DNA of 40,504 bases from RGIG5472 sp051867635 (GTDB lineage: Bacteria; Bacillota; Clostridia; Oscillospirales; Oscillospiraceae), in the NCBI GenBank assembly GCA_051867635.1, contig JBJDYT010000085.1:1-40504 (forward strand), in the 5' to 3' direction. The notes below the pieces were generated by a model. That model had not been told where the DNA came from, did not search any database, and saw only the letters and a list, made by a program, of their open reading frames with translations. A program made the translations under genes and the position numbers. Positions 27,347 to 35,559 of this stretch are shown here, piece after piece. Positions within the stretch are counted from its first letter, which is position 1; each line of letters starts with the position of its first letter.

Positions 27347-28297
27347 TCAGTTGTTTTCTTCGTCGGCCAGGGACAGGCCCATCATGGCCAGCTTGTTGAT
27401 GACCTCTTCCAGGGACTTGCGGCCCAGGTTGCGGACCTTCATCATCTCGTCCTCGGTCTTGCGGGTGAGATCCTCCACGGTGTTGATGTTGGCGCGCTTG
27501 AGGCAGTTGAAGCTGCGGACAGAGAGGTCCAGCTCCTCGATGGTCATCTCCAGGACCTTGTCGCGCTGGGTGGCCTCCTTCTCCACCACGGTAGACTTGC
27601 CGCCCATGGTGTCGGAGAGGTCGGTGAAGAGCGCGAAGTGGTCGCAGAGGATCTTGGCCGCCAGGGACACCGCGTCTCTTGCGGAGATGGTGCCGTCGGT
27701 CCAGACCTCCAGCGTGAGCTTGTCAAAATCGGTCATGTTGCCGACGCGGGTGTTCTCCACGCTGTAGTTCGCCTTGTACACCGGGGTGTAGATGGAGTCC
27801 ACCGGGATAACGTCGATGATGGCCTGCTGGGGCTTGTTGCGGTCGGCGGAGACATAGCCGCGGCCGTGGTTCATGGTGATCTCCATGCTCAGCGTCGCAC
27901 CCTGATCCAGCGTGGCGATATGCATGCCAGGATTCAGGATCTCCACCTCGCCGTCGCCCTTGATATCGCCGGCGGTGACTTCGCAGGGACCCACCGCGTC
28001 GATATAGACGGTCTTCGCGCCCTCGCTGTGGAGCTTGGCGATGATGCCCTTGACGTTCAGGACGATCTCCGTCACGTCCTCCTTCACACCGGGGATGGTG
28101 GAGAACTCGTGCTTCACGCCGGCGATCTTGATGCTGGTCGCCGCCGTGCCGGGCAGGCTGCTGAGCAGGATGCGGCGCAGCGCGTTGCCCAGGGTAGTAC
28201 CGTAACCGCGTTCCAGAGGCTCGATCACATACTTCCCATAGGAAGTATCTTCCGCGTTTTCGATATACTCGATCTGAGGCTTCTCGATCTCGATCAT
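27347..28297 (-). CDS. rpoA: DNA-directed RNA polymerase alpha subunit
   Basis: The alpha dimer nucleates assembly of RNA polymerase and contacts activators and UP elements. The 316-residue protein has the N-terminal assembly domain (about 1-230; FVIEPLERGYGTTLGNALRR-like start, LPGTAATSIKIAGVKHEFS, NHGRGYVSADRNK) and the C-terminal DNA-binding domain (about 245-310; IEELDLSVRSFNCLKRANINTVEDL, VRNLGRKSLEEV). Length and order are normal. It lies 84 bases downstream of rpsD in the alpha operon. Confidence 0.99.
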   Translation of the reverse strand: MIEIEKPQIEYIENAEDTSYGKYVIEPLERGYGTTLGNALRRILLSSLPGTAATSIKIAGVKHEFSTIPGVKEDVTEIVLNVKGIIAKLHSEGAKTVYIDAVGPCEVTAGDIKGDGEVEILNPGMHIATLDQGATLSMEITMNHGRGYVSADRNKPQQAIIDVIPVDSIYTPVYKANYSVENTRVGNMTDFDKLTLEVWTDGTISARDAVSLAAKILCDHFALFTDLSDTMGGKSTVVEKEATQRDKVLEMTIEELDLSVRSFNCLKRANINTVEDLTRKTEDEMMKVRNLGRKSLEEVINKLAMMGLSLADEENN

Positions 28298-28324
28298 GCA
28301 GTTACCCTCCTTATTTTTGTCGAT

Positions 28325-28344
28325 GCATACGGCGTCCCGTATGC
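28325..28344. repeat. 8-bp hairpin in the rpsD-rpoA spacer
   Basis: GCATACGG and CCGTATGC form a perfect stem with a 4-base loop just upstream of the rpoA ribosome binding site. It could influence relative expression of rpoA, but lacks a terminator T-run. Confidence 0.5.
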
Positions 28345-28381
28345 GAAATTGCGTCCTTGCGATAATGAGGGCACACGCCGG

Positions 28382-29011
28382 TTACTTGGAGTACAACTCG
28401 ACGATGAGATGCTCCTCGATGGGAAGATCGATGTCTTCGCGGGCGGGAACGGCAACGACCTTTGCCGTCGTATTCTTCGCATCGAAGTCAAGCCACTTGG
28501 GAACCACGCGGGAGGCGTTGGCTTCCAGAGAGCCCTTGATCTTGTCCAGGCTGCGGCTCTTTTCCGCCAGGGCGACGGTCTCGCCGGTCTTGACCAGGTA
28601 GGAAGGAATGTTGACCTTCTTGCCGTCCACGGTGAAGTGGCCGTGGCGGACCAGCTGGCGGGCCTCCGCACGGCTCATGGCGAAGCCGAGACGGTACACC
28701 ACGTTGTCCAGACGGGATTCCAGGATGGCCAGCAGGTTCTCGCCGGTCATGCCCTTGCGCTTGGAGGCCATCACAAAATACTCCTGGAACTGGTTCTCCA
28801 GCACCCCGTAATAACGGCGGGCCTTCTGCTTTTCACGCAGCTGCATGCCGTATTCGGACATCTTCTTGTTTCTCGCGTTGCCGTGCATGCCGGGAGCGTA
28901 GGAACGGCGGTCCACGGCGCACTTCTCAGTATAGCATCTGTCACCCTTCAGGAAGAGCTTCTGGCCCTCTCTGCGACACAGGCGGCAAACTGCTCCGGTA
29001 TATCTTGCCAT
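28382..29011 (-). CDS. rpsD: 30S ribosomal protein S4
   Basis: S4 is a primary 16S rRNA-binding protein that starts assembly of the 30S body. The 209-residue protein begins MARYTGAVCRLCRREGQKLF and has four cysteines near the N-terminus (CRLC and DRCYTEKC), so it is the zinc-binding form. The S4 RNA-binding domain follows (ESRLDNVVYRLGFAMSRAEA, RQLVRHGHFTVDGKKVNIPS). AGGAGG precedes the ATG. In many bacteria S4 represses its own operon; no such site is recognised here. Confidence 0.99.
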   Translation of the reverse strand: MARYTGAVCRLCRREGQKLFLKGDRCYTEKCAVDRRSYAPGMHGNARNKKMSEYGMQLREKQKARRYYGVLENQFQEYFVMASKRKGMTGENLLAILESRLDNVVYRLGFAMSRAEARQLVRHGHFTVDGKKVNIPSYLVKTGETVALAEKSRSLDKIKGSLEANASRVVPKWLDFDAKNTTAKVVAVPAREDIDLPIEEHLIVELYSK

Positions 29012-29034
29012 ATGCTTTTTACCTCCTTTATCGA

Positions 29035-29439
29035 TTAGACGCGACGACGCTTCGGGGGACGGCAGCCATTGTGAGGAATGGGCGTGACGTCCTTGATCAT
29101 GGTAACTTCCAGACCCACGGCCTGCAGGGCGCGGATCGCAGCCTCACGGCCCTGGCCGGGGCCCTTGACGAAGACCTCCACGGTCTTCAGACCATGCTCC
29201 ATGGCGGCCTTGGCCGCGGTCTCCGCCGCGCTCTGGGCGGCGAAGGGAGTGGACTTCTTGCTGCCGCGGAAGCCGAGACCGCCGGAGGAAGCCCAGGAGA
29301 GGGCGTTGCCCTGCGTGTCGGTCACGGTGACCATGGTGTTGTTGAAGGAGGAGCGGATATGGACCTGACCCTTTTCAATGTTCTTCTTTTCACGGCGGCG
29401 GCGGATGACCTTCTTGCCGTTGTTGGTGTTAGCAGCCAT
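29035..29439 (-). CDS. rpsK: 30S ribosomal protein S11
   Basis: S11 lies on the platform of the 30S subunit near the mRNA exit. The 134-residue protein has the family motifs GQVHIRSSFNNTMVTVTD, ALSWASSGGLGFRGSKKSTP and PIPHNGCRPPKRRRV. It sits 23 bases upstream of rpsD. Confidence 0.99.
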   Translation of the reverse strand: MAANTNNGKKVIRRRREKKNIEKGQVHIRSSFNNTMVTVTDTQGNALSWASSGGLGFRGSKKSTPFAAQSAAETAAKAAMEHGLKTVEVFVKGPGQGREAAIRALQAVGLEVTMIKDVTPIPHNGCRPPKRRRV

Positions 29440-29455
29440 TTCTTATCTCCCCTCC

Positions 29456-29824
29456 TTACTTCTTCTTGTTCGCGATGGTCTTCTTGGGACCCTTGCGCGT
29501 ACGGGCGTTGGTCTTGCTGCGCTGGCCGCGCACGGGAAGACCGCGGCGGTGACGGGTGCCGCGATAGCAGCCGATCTCGGTCAGACGCTTGATGTCCAGA
29601 GCCACCTGACGGCGCAGGTCGCCTTCGACGATGTAGTTCTGATCGATCACTTCACGGATGCGCGCTTCCTCGGCGTCCGTCAGGTCCTTCACGCGGGTAT
29701 CGGGGTTGACGCCAGCCTTCTTCAGGATGTCGCCCGCGCTCTTTACGCCAATACCGTACACATAAGTGAGTCCGATCTCGATTCGCTTATCCTTCGGCAG
29801 GTCAATACCGGCAATACGTGCCAT
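29456..29824 (-). CDS. rpsM: 30S ribosomal protein S13
   Basis: S13 is in the head of the 30S subunit and contacts the 50S subunit and tRNA. The 122-residue protein starts MARIAGIDLPKDKRIEIGLT, carries the helix-hairpin-helix YGIGVKSAGDILKKAGV and ends with the basic tail RGLPVRGQRSKTNARTRKG. GGAGGTG precedes the ATG. Confidence 0.99.
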   Translation of the reverse strand: MARIAGIDLPKDKRIEIGLTYVYGIGVKSAGDILKKAGVNPDTRVKDLTDAEEARIREVIDQNYIVEGDLRRQVALDIKRLTEIGCYRGTRHRRGLPVRGQRSKTNARTRKGPKKTIANKKK

Positions 29825-29851
29825 AGTTTTTCAAGCACCTCCAATTCAATC

Positions 29852-29965
29852 TTAGCCCTGTCTCTGCTTATGCTTGGGATTTTCGCAGATCACCATCACG
29901 CGACCTTTGCGGCGAATAATCTTGCACTTTTCGCACATGGGCTTTACGGACGGTCTTACTTTCAT
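29852..29965 (-). CDS. rpmJ: 50S ribosomal protein L36
   Basis: This 37-residue protein is a small zinc-ribbon component of the large subunit. It reads MKVRPSVKPMCEKCKIIRRK, then GRVMVICENPKHKQRQG. The cysteines of CEKC, the later cysteine and the histidine form the zinc site. GGAGG lies upstream of the ATG. Its place between infA and rpsM is the standard Firmicutes order. Confidence 0.98.
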   Translation of the reverse strand: MKVRPSVKPMCEKCKIIRRKGRVMVICENPKHKQRQG

Positions 29966-29980
29966 GCTAATAAACCTCCA

Positions 29981-30199
29981 TTACTTACTACGCCAGGTAA
30001 TCCGGCCGCGGGTCAGGTCATAGGGAGACATCTCCACCGTGACCTTGTCACCGGGCAGAATTCTGATGAAATTCATTCTGAGCTTTCCGGAAATGTGCGC
30101 CAAAATGGTGTGGCCCTTGCCAATGTCGACCTGGAAAGTCGTATTGGGAAGCGCTTCCACCACGACGCCCTCCACTTCGATCATGTCAGATTTTGCCAA
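29981..30199 (-). CDS. infA: Translation initiation factor IF-1
   Basis: IF-1 binds the ribosomal A site during initiation. The 72-residue S1/OB-fold protein reads MAKSDMIEVEGVVVEALPNT and contains FQVDIGKGHTILAHISGKLR and GDKVTVEMSPYDLTRGRITW. The only start that fits is TTG at 30199; AGGAGGG lies 8 bases upstream. A TTG start on an essential initiation factor is unusual and may limit its synthesis. The 147-base spacer to map has a small hairpin. Confidence 0.97.
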   Translation of the reverse strand: MAKSDMIEVEGVVVEALPNTTFQVDIGKGHTILAHISGKLRMNFIRILPGDKVTVEMSPYDLTRGRITWRSK

Positions 30200-30346
30200 G
30201 CGTCGATCCCTCCTGGTTCAGATTACCCTCCCTGCGAAGCAGGGGTATTTGAGTCATGTGCTTCCGATATGCCTTCCGCGGGGGAGCGGCCTGCGCCGCG
30301 CCCCGGCGGTGGCTGTGATAACAGGTTTCCATGCGCAGTACCCTCA
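30200..30346. other. Spacer between map and infA with a small hairpin
   Basis: In some Firmicutes a small KOW-domain gene lies here, but no such protein is encoded. A perfect stem, CCCTGC-TTC-GCAGGG, lies at about 30226-30243, just upstream of the infA ribosome binding site. Nothing else is recognised. Confidence 0.5.
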
Positions 30347-31111
30347 TCAGTCCAGACGAATGTTCGCGGGATCCGTCAGAAGCTCCGGATCGCCGGCGGT
30401 GATGAGAATGGTGTTTTCATAGTGCGCCGCGTTCTTGCCGTCCCGGGTCCGGACGGTCCAGCCGTCCGGCATCTGCCGGATGGCCGCTGTACCCGCGTTC
30501 ACCATGGGTTCCACGGCAATGGTCATGCCCCGCAGAAGCCGGGGCCCGTGGCCCGGTTCCCCGTAGTTGGGGATCTCAGGCGCCTCGTGCATGTTGCTGC
30601 CGATCCCGTGACCGACATACTCCCGCACGACGGAGAAACCATTGTCCTCTACATATCTCTGCACTGCCGCAGAGATGTCGGACAGGCGGCAGCCCTCTCT
30701 CGCATAGCGGAGCCCCTCGTAGAAGCTCTGCTCCGTGACGCGGATGAGGCGCTTCGCCTCCTCCGAAATCTCGCCGCAGGGAAAGGTGGCCGCACAGTCG
30801 CCGTGGTAGCCGCCGATATACGCCCCCACATCCACGCTGACGATGTCGCCCTCCTTCAGGACCCGCTTGCCGGGAATCCCGTGGATGATCTCATCGTTGA
30901 CGGAGATGCAGCAACTGGCCGGATAGCCGTTGTAGTGGAGGAACGAAGGGACGGCTCCATGCTGCTTGATGAAATGGTGTACTGCTTTGTCGATCTCTTG
31001 GGTTGTTACGCCCGGCTTTACCAATTCCCCTGCATACGCACGGGCAGCCGCGGTAATTTTTCCCGCCAGGCGCATCGCTTCGATCTCGCGGGGGGACTTA
31101 ATGGTGATCAT
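30347..31111 (-). CDS. map: Methionine aminopeptidase, type I
   Basis: This cytosolic enzyme removes the initiator methionine from new proteins. The 254-residue protein has the pita-bread fold ligands at the expected spacing: H77 (EIIHGIP), D94 and D105 (VDVGAYIGGYHGD), H168 (GHGIGSNMHEAP), E201 (AVEPMV) and E232 (YENTI). It has no N-terminal zinc extension, so it is the short bacterial form. It begins 4 bases after the adk stop, with GGAAGTG before the ATG. Confidence 0.98.
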   Translation of the reverse strand: MITIKSPREIEAMRLAGKITAAARAYAGELVKPGVTTQEIDKAVHHFIKQHGAVPSFLHYNGYPASCCISVNDEIIHGIPGKRVLKEGDIVSVDVGAYIGGYHGDCAATFPCGEISEEAKRLIRVTEQSFYEGLRYAREGCRLSDISAAVQRYVEDNGFSVVREYVGHGIGSNMHEAPEIPNYGEPGHGPRLLRGMTIAVEPMVNAGTAAIRQMPDGWTVRTRDGKNAAHYENTILITAGDPELLTDPANIRLD

Positions 31112-31115
31112 ACGT

Positions 31116-31751
31116 TCACTTCCCCAGGACCGCGAGAATGGCTTCGGAGGTACCGGCCACAGAGCCGGAATTGCCGTCCACTGCCTTCAGGAGGCCTCTC
31201 TCGGCGTAGAAGGCCTTGAGAGGTTCCGTCTCCTTATGATAGACCTCAAGCCGGCTCAGCACCGTCTCGGGGGCATCATCCTTGCGCTGCACCAGCTTGC
31301 CGCCGCAGTTATCGCAGACGCCCTCCTGCTTGGGAGGGACCGCCACCAGGTGATAACTGGAGCCGCAGCTTTCGCAGACGCGGCGGCCGCCCATCCGCTT
31401 GACGATCGCTTCGTCGGCGATCTCAATGGAAACGACGGCGTCAAACTGGATCCCGGCCTTCTCCAGAGCCTCGGCCTGGGCGATGGTGCGGGGCACACCG
31501 TCCAGGATGTAGCCCTTCGCACAGTCGTCCTTGGCCAGACGCTCCGTGATGATGCCGATGATCACTTCGTCGGGGACCAGCTGACCGGCATCCATATACG
31601 CCTTGGCCTTCAGGCCCGTGGGCGTGCCGTCCTTGATGGCGGCCCGCAGGATATTGCCGGTGGAGATAGTGGGAATAGCGAGCGCTTTGCTCAGGATCTC
31701 AGCCTGCGTACCTTTGCCGGCGCCGGGAGCGCCCAAAAGAATCAGTCTCAT
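31116..31751 (-). CDS. adk: Adenylate kinase, zinc-binding long form
   Basis: Adenylate kinase balances ATP, ADP and AMP. The 211-residue protein has the P-loop GAPGAGKGT (7-15), the AMP-binding STGNILRAA, the motif YILDGVPRT (usually DGFPRT) and a LID domain with four cysteines (C126, C129, C146, C149) that bind structural zinc. Its place between secY and map is conserved in Firmicutes. Confidence 0.99.
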   Translation of the reverse strand: MRLILLGAPGAGKGTQAEILSKALAIPTISTGNILRAAIKDGTPTGLKAKAYMDAGQLVPDEVIIGIITERLAKDDCAKGYILDGVPRTIAQAEALEKAGIQFDAVVSIEIADEAIVKRMGGRRVCESCGSSYHLVAVPPKQEGVCDNCGGKLVQRKDDAPETVLSRLEVYHKETEPLKAFYAERGLLKAVDGNSGSVAGTSEAILAVLGK

Positions 31752-31768
31752 GTGATCCTCCCTCCTCC

Positions 31769-33058
31769 TTATTCAAGGAACCCCTTGTACTGGCGCATCA
31801 GCATCTGATTTTCCAGAGCCTTCACGGTCTCGAGGGCGACGCCCACCACGATGATGACGGAGGTGCCGCCGATGGCGATGTTATACTCGCCGGCGAACTT
31901 GCCCACGATCAGGGGAGCGATGGCCACGATGCCGAGATAGATGGCGCCAAAGAGCGTGACCTTGCTGAGGACCTTGCTGATGAAGTCCGTGGTGGGCTTG
32001 CCCGGACGGAAGCCGGGGATGAAGCCGCCGTTCTTCTTCAGGTTGTTGGAGATCTCAACAGGGTTGAACTGAATGGTGGAATAGAAATAGCTGAAGCCGA
32101 TGATCATCAGGAAATAGAAGATCATGTACAGCCAGGACTTGGTGTCGATGGCGTTGAGCAGGCCGGCCCAGAAGGAACCCTCCGCCGGAGCGGGCAGGAA
32201 CGCCGCGATAGTGGCGGGGAGGGAGGCGATGCTCTGCGCGAAGATGACGGGCAGAACGCCGCTCATGTTCACCTTCATAGGAAGGTGGGAGCTCTGGCCG
32301 CCGTACATCCTGCGGCCCACCTGACGCTTGGCGTACTGCACGGGAATGCGGCGCTCGGCGTCGTTGACGAACACGATCAGCATGATCAGCAGCAGCATGC
32401 CGATGACCAGCAGCAGCGCCCACAGCCAGCCCAGGCCGCCGTTCTTCACCATGGAGGCCAGGGTGGAGACGCCAGAGGGGACGCGGGAGATGATGCCTGC
32501 GAACAGGATGATGGAGATACCGTTGCCGATACCGAACTCATTGACCTGCTCGCCGATCCACATGACAAAGGAGCTGCCGGCCACGAAGGACACAATGATG
32601 ACCAGCGCGTGCCAGATGGTGGGGTTCTCCACGCTGAGCAGGTTGTAGTTCCTCATGATCATGTAGTAGCCGAAGCCCTGCAGCAGGGCGATGGCCACGG
32701 TGGCATACCGGGTGATGGAGGCGATCTTCTTACGGCCTTCCTCGCCGCCTTCCTTCGCCATGCGCTCCAGAGCGGGAATGGCGATGGTCAGCAGCTGGAT
32801 GATGATGGAGCTGTTGATGTAGGGCTGCACGCCCAGAGCGAACAGGGTCGCCTGTGCGAAAGCGCCGCCGGACATCACGTTATACAGGCCCAGGACCGTA
32901 GTGCTCATGCTGTTGAGATAACTGCCGAGCAGATCCGTATCCACATAGGGCACGGGGATCGCGTTACCGATGCGGAAGATCAGCAGGATCAGCAGGGTGA
33001 ACACGATCTTCTTGCGCAGCTCCGGGATCGCCCAGGCCTTGCGAATGGTCTGAATCAC
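31769..33058 (-). CDS. secY: Preprotein translocase subunit SecY
   Basis: SecY is the channel of the Sec translocon. The 429-residue protein has ten membrane helices and family motifs including GGAFAQATLFALGVQPYINS and SIIIQLLTIAIPALERMAKEG in order, the plug region after helix 1, LKKNGGFIPGFRPGKPT and GTSVIIVVGVALETVKALE. The start is GTG at 33058, immediately after the rplO stop codon (no spacer), with GAGGTGA inside the end of rplO. This arrangement couples its translation to rplO. Confidence 0.99.
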   Translation of the reverse strand: MIQTIRKAWAIPELRKKIVFTLLILLIFRIGNAIPVPYVDTDLLGSYLNSMSTTVLGLYNVMSGGAFAQATLFALGVQPYINSSIIIQLLTIAIPALERMAKEGGEEGRKKIASITRYATVAIALLQGFGYYMIMRNYNLLSVENPTIWHALVIIVSFVAGSSFVMWIGEQVNEFGIGNGISIILFAGIISRVPSGVSTLASMVKNGGLGWLWALLLVIGMLLLIMLIVFVNDAERRIPVQYAKRQVGRRMYGGQSSHLPMKVNMSGVLPVIFAQSIASLPATIAAFLPAPAEGSFWAGLLNAIDTKSWLYMIFYFLMIIGFSYFYSTIQFNPVEISNNLKKNGGFIPGFRPGKPTTDFISKVLSKVTLFGAIYLGIVAIAPLIVGKFAGEYNIAIGGTSVIIVVGVALETVKALENQMLMRQYKGFLE

Positions 33059-33499
33059 TTAGATCACCTCAGCCTTTCCGCCTGCAGCCTCAATGGCTTC
33101 CTTGGCAGAGGCGGAAAAAGCGTTGGCCTGAACGGTCACGTTCTTGGTAACCTTGCCGTTGCCAAGGACCTTGTAACCATACTCGCACTTGCTCAAAATG
33201 CCTTTTGCCAGCAGAGCTTCCGCGGTAACGGTGTCACCGTTTTCGAATGCGTTCAGAGCACTCAGGTTGATGATTTCGTAGGGCTTCGCAAAGATGTTGT
33301 TGAAGCCGCGCTTGGGGATGCGGCGGGCCAGAGGCATCTGGCCGCCTTCGAAGCCGACGCGGACCTTGCCGCCGCTGCGGGCCTTCTGGCCCTTGTGGCC
33401 GCGGCCGCCGGTCTTGCCGTTGCCGCTGCCGGCACCGCGACCCTTACGATAGGCTTCCTTGACGGAGCCTGCTGCGGGGGAAAGTTCTTGCAGTTTCAT
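33059..33499 (-). CDS. rplO: 50S ribosomal protein L15
   Basis: L15 helps late assembly of the large subunit. The 146-residue protein has the Gly/Arg-rich N-terminal arm (GRGAGSGNGKTGGRGHKGQK) and the family segment FEGGQMPLARRIPKRGFNN. AGGAGG precedes the ATG. It directly abuts secY. Confidence 0.99.
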   Translation of the reverse strand: MKLQELSPAAGSVKEAYRKGRGAGSGNGKTGGRGHKGQKARSGGKVRVGFEGGQMPLARRIPKRGFNNIFAKPYEIINLSALNAFENGDTVTAEALLAKGILSKCEYGYKVLGNGKVTKNVTVQANAFSASAKEAIEAAGGKAEVI

Positions 33500-33513
33500 T
33501 TCGCGGTACCTCC

Positions 33514-33696
33514 TCAGTTTTCTTCGCTGACCTGCAGCAGATAGCCGATCTGGGCGATCTTGCCGCGGGTCTGTTCGTTGTCGGGCTGCACGGTGGCGTC
33601 GCCGATCTTGCGCAGGCCCAGGGAGGCAGCGGTAGCGACATGCTTCTCCAGTCTGCCGTTGAGGCTCTTGACGAGCTGCACTTTCAACTTCTTCAT
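33514..33696 (-). CDS. rpmD: 50S ribosomal protein L30
   Basis: This 60-residue protein matches bacterial L30: MKKLKVQLVKSLNGRLEKHV, then LGLRKIGDATVQPDNEQTRGKI. AAGGAGG precedes the ATG. It lies between rpsE and rplO as usual. Confidence 0.98.
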   Translation of the reverse strand: MKKLKVQLVKSLNGRLEKHVATAASLGLRKIGDATVQPDNEQTRGKIAQIGYLLQVSEEN

Positions 33697-33708
33697 CTTG
33701 CTACCTCC

Positions 33709-34209
33709 TTAACCAACGATCTCTTCCACGCTCTTGCCGCGGACGGCGGCCACCTGCTCGGGACCGCGCATGGCCTTCAGGCCTTCAAAGGTGGCGGCGA
33801 CCACGTTGTTGGGGTTGTTGGAGCGCAGGCACTTGGCGCGGATGTCCTTGATGCCGGCGGCTTCCACCACGGCACGCACAGCGCCGCCGGCGATGATGCC
33901 GGTACCGGGAGCGGCGGGCTTCATCATGACGCGGCCGGCGCCGAACTCGCCGATGGTCTCGTGGGGGATGGTGGTGCCGGACATGGTCACGGTGATCATG
34001 TTCTTCTTGGCGCTCTCCAGGCCCTTGCGGATGGCTTCGGGAACTTCCGCCGCCTTGCCGAGGCCGTAACCGACCTTGCCCTTCTCGTCGCCGACGACGA
34101 CCAGAGCGGAGAACTTCATGACGCGGCCGCCCTTAACGGTCTTGGAAACACGGTTGAGGGCAACAACTTTCTCGGTGTATTCGCTGGGTTCTCTTTCAAA
34201 TCTTGCCAT
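33709..34209 (-). CDS. rpsE: 30S ribosomal protein S5
   Basis: S5 contributes to decoding accuracy and to binding the mRNA entry site. The 166-residue protein has the double-stranded RNA-binding-like N-domain (VVALNRVSKTVKGGRVMKFS, VVGDEKGKVGYGLGKAAEVP) and the C-domain (AGGAVRAVVEAAGIKDIRAK). The start chosen is the ATG at 34209 (MARFEREPSEYTEK), with AGGAGG upstream; the frame extends further but into rplR. Confidence 0.99.
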   Translation of the reverse strand: MARFEREPSEYTEKVVALNRVSKTVKGGRVMKFSALVVVGDEKGKVGYGLGKAAEVPEAIRKGLESAKKNMITVTMSGTTIPHETIGEFGAGRVMMKPAAPGTGIIAGGAVRAVVEAAGIKDIRAKCLRSNNPNNVVAATFEGLKAMRGPEQVAAVRGKSVEEIVG

Positions 34210-34225
34210 TTCGTTGTTCCTCCTC

Positions 34226-34585
34226 TTAGAATTCCAGGCCGCCTTCGCGGGCGCCTTCTGCCAGCTCGGCCACGCGGCCGTGGTACAGGTAACCGCCACG
34301 GTCGAACACCACCGTGTCGATGCCCTTGGCCTTGGCGCGCTCCGCCACCAGCTTGCCCACGGCGCGGGCCGCGACCTTGTTGCCGCCGTTGCCCTCGATC
34401 TCCTTGTCGAGAGAGGAGGCGGAGACCAGGGTGTGGCCTGCCACGTCGTCGATGATCTGCGCGTAGATGTTCTTCTCGCTGCGGAACACGTTCAGGCGGG
34501 GTCTTTCGGGCGTGCCGAACACCTTGGCACGGACTCTCTTATGGCGCTTGATGCGCTGCGCATTGGTATCGGGTCTGTTAATCAT
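34226..34585 (-). CDS. rplR: 50S ribosomal protein L18
   Basis: L18 binds 5S rRNA in the central protuberance. The 119-residue protein has RIKRHKRVRAKVFGTPERPR, LNVFRSEKNIYAQIIDDVAG and FDRGGYLYHGRVAELAEGAR, all standard. AGGAGG precedes the ATG. Confidence 0.99.
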   Translation of the reverse strand: MINRPDTNAQRIKRHKRVRAKVFGTPERPRLNVFRSEKNIYAQIIDDVAGHTLVSASSLDKEIEGNGGNKVAARAVGKLVAERAKAKGIDTVVFDRGGYLYHGRVAELAEGAREGGLEF

Positions 34586-34599
34586 ATCGGCACACCTCC

Positions 34600-35145
34600 T
34601 TACTTCTTGGCGCCGGTCTTACCGACCTTGCGGCGGATGACTTCGTCAGCATACTTGATGCCCTTGCCCTTGTAAGGCTCGGGAGGACGCTTCTCGCGGA
34701 CTTCCGCCGCGAACTGGCCCACGGCCTGCTTGTCGCAGCCGCTGATGACGATCTTGTTGGGCGCGGGGACCTCGATCTCGATGCCCTGGGGCGCCTTCAT
34801 CTCGACGGTATGGGAATAGCCCACGGTCAGGACCAGCTTGTCGCCCTCCTTGGCGGCACGGTAGCCCACGCCGTTGACTTCCAGTTCTTTCTTATAAGGC
34901 TCATGCACGCCCACGACCATGTTGTGCAGCAGGCTGCGGGTCAGACCGTGCAGGGCGCGGGTCTCCTTCTCATCGTTGGGGCGCTTGACGTGCAGCACGC
35001 CGGCCTCTTCCTCGATGCTCATGAGGGGGCTGAGCTGCTGAGAGAGCTCGCCCTTGGGACCCTTGACAGTGACGAAGTTGTTCTCGCCGACCTTGACTTC
35101 GACACCGGCGGGGATGGTAATGGGCATTCTACCAATTCTAGACAT
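34600..35145 (-). CDS. rplF: 50S ribosomal protein L6
   Basis: L6 lies near the factor-binding site. The 181-residue protein has the two L6 repeats and the signature PEPYKGKGIKYADEVIRRK near the C-terminus. The start reads MSRIGRMPITIPAGVEV, with GGGGAGG upstream. Confidence 0.99.
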   Translation of the reverse strand: MSRIGRMPITIPAGVEVKVGENNFVTVKGPKGELSQQLSPLMSIEEEAGVLHVKRPNDEKETRALHGLTRSLLHNMVVGVHEPYKKELEVNGVGYRAAKEGDKLVLTVGYSHTVEMKAPQGIEIEVPAPNKIVISGCDKQAVGQFAAEVREKRPPEPYKGKGIKYADEVIRRKVGKTGAKK

Positions 35146-35160
35146 TGTTCAAACCTCCCC

Positions 35161-35559
35161 TTACCAAATGAATGCCAGGACTTCGCCGCCGATATGCGCC
35201 GCGCGAGCGGCCTTATCGGTCATGACGCCCTTGGACGTGGAAACGATGGCGATGCCCAGGCCCTTCAGGACGCGGGGCAGTTCGTCGGCGCCGGCATACA
35301 CGCGCAGGCCGGGCTTGGACACGCGGCGGAGGCCGGAGATGACCTGCTGCTTGCCCGCGCCGTACTTCAGCGTGATGCGGATGACGCCCTGGGTGCCATC
35401 GTCAATGATCTGGAAATTCTTGATGTAGCCCTCGTCCAGCAGGATCTGAGCGATGCTCTTCTTCATGTTGGAAGCAGGCACATCGACGCTTTCATGCTTG
35501 GCGTTGCTCGCATTACGGATGCGGGTCAGCATGTCGGCGATGGGATCGGTGATATGCAT
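35161..35559 (-). CDS. rpsH: 30S ribosomal protein S8
   Basis: S8 organises the central domain of 16S rRNA. The 132-residue protein reads MHITDPIADMLTRIRNASNA at the start and ends STSKGVMTDKAARAAHIGGE-VLAFIW. CAGGAGG precedes the ATG. The 241-base gap separating it from rpsN is far larger than any other gap in the spc part of the operon. Confidence 0.99.
   Translation of the reverse strand: MHITDPIADMLTRIRNASNAKHESVDVPASNMKKSIAQILLDEGYIKNFQIIDDGTQGVIRITLKYGAGKQQVISGLRRVSKPGLRVYAGADELPRVLKGLGIAIVSTSKGVMTDKAARAAHIGGEVLAFIW

Noticed and set aside
30200..30346. A 48-codon minus-strand frame beginning METCYHSHRRGAAQAAPP between map and infA
   Set aside because: A GAGGG lies upstream, but the peptide resembles no family, is not the KOW protein sometimes found here, and overlaps the infA ribosome binding site and start.
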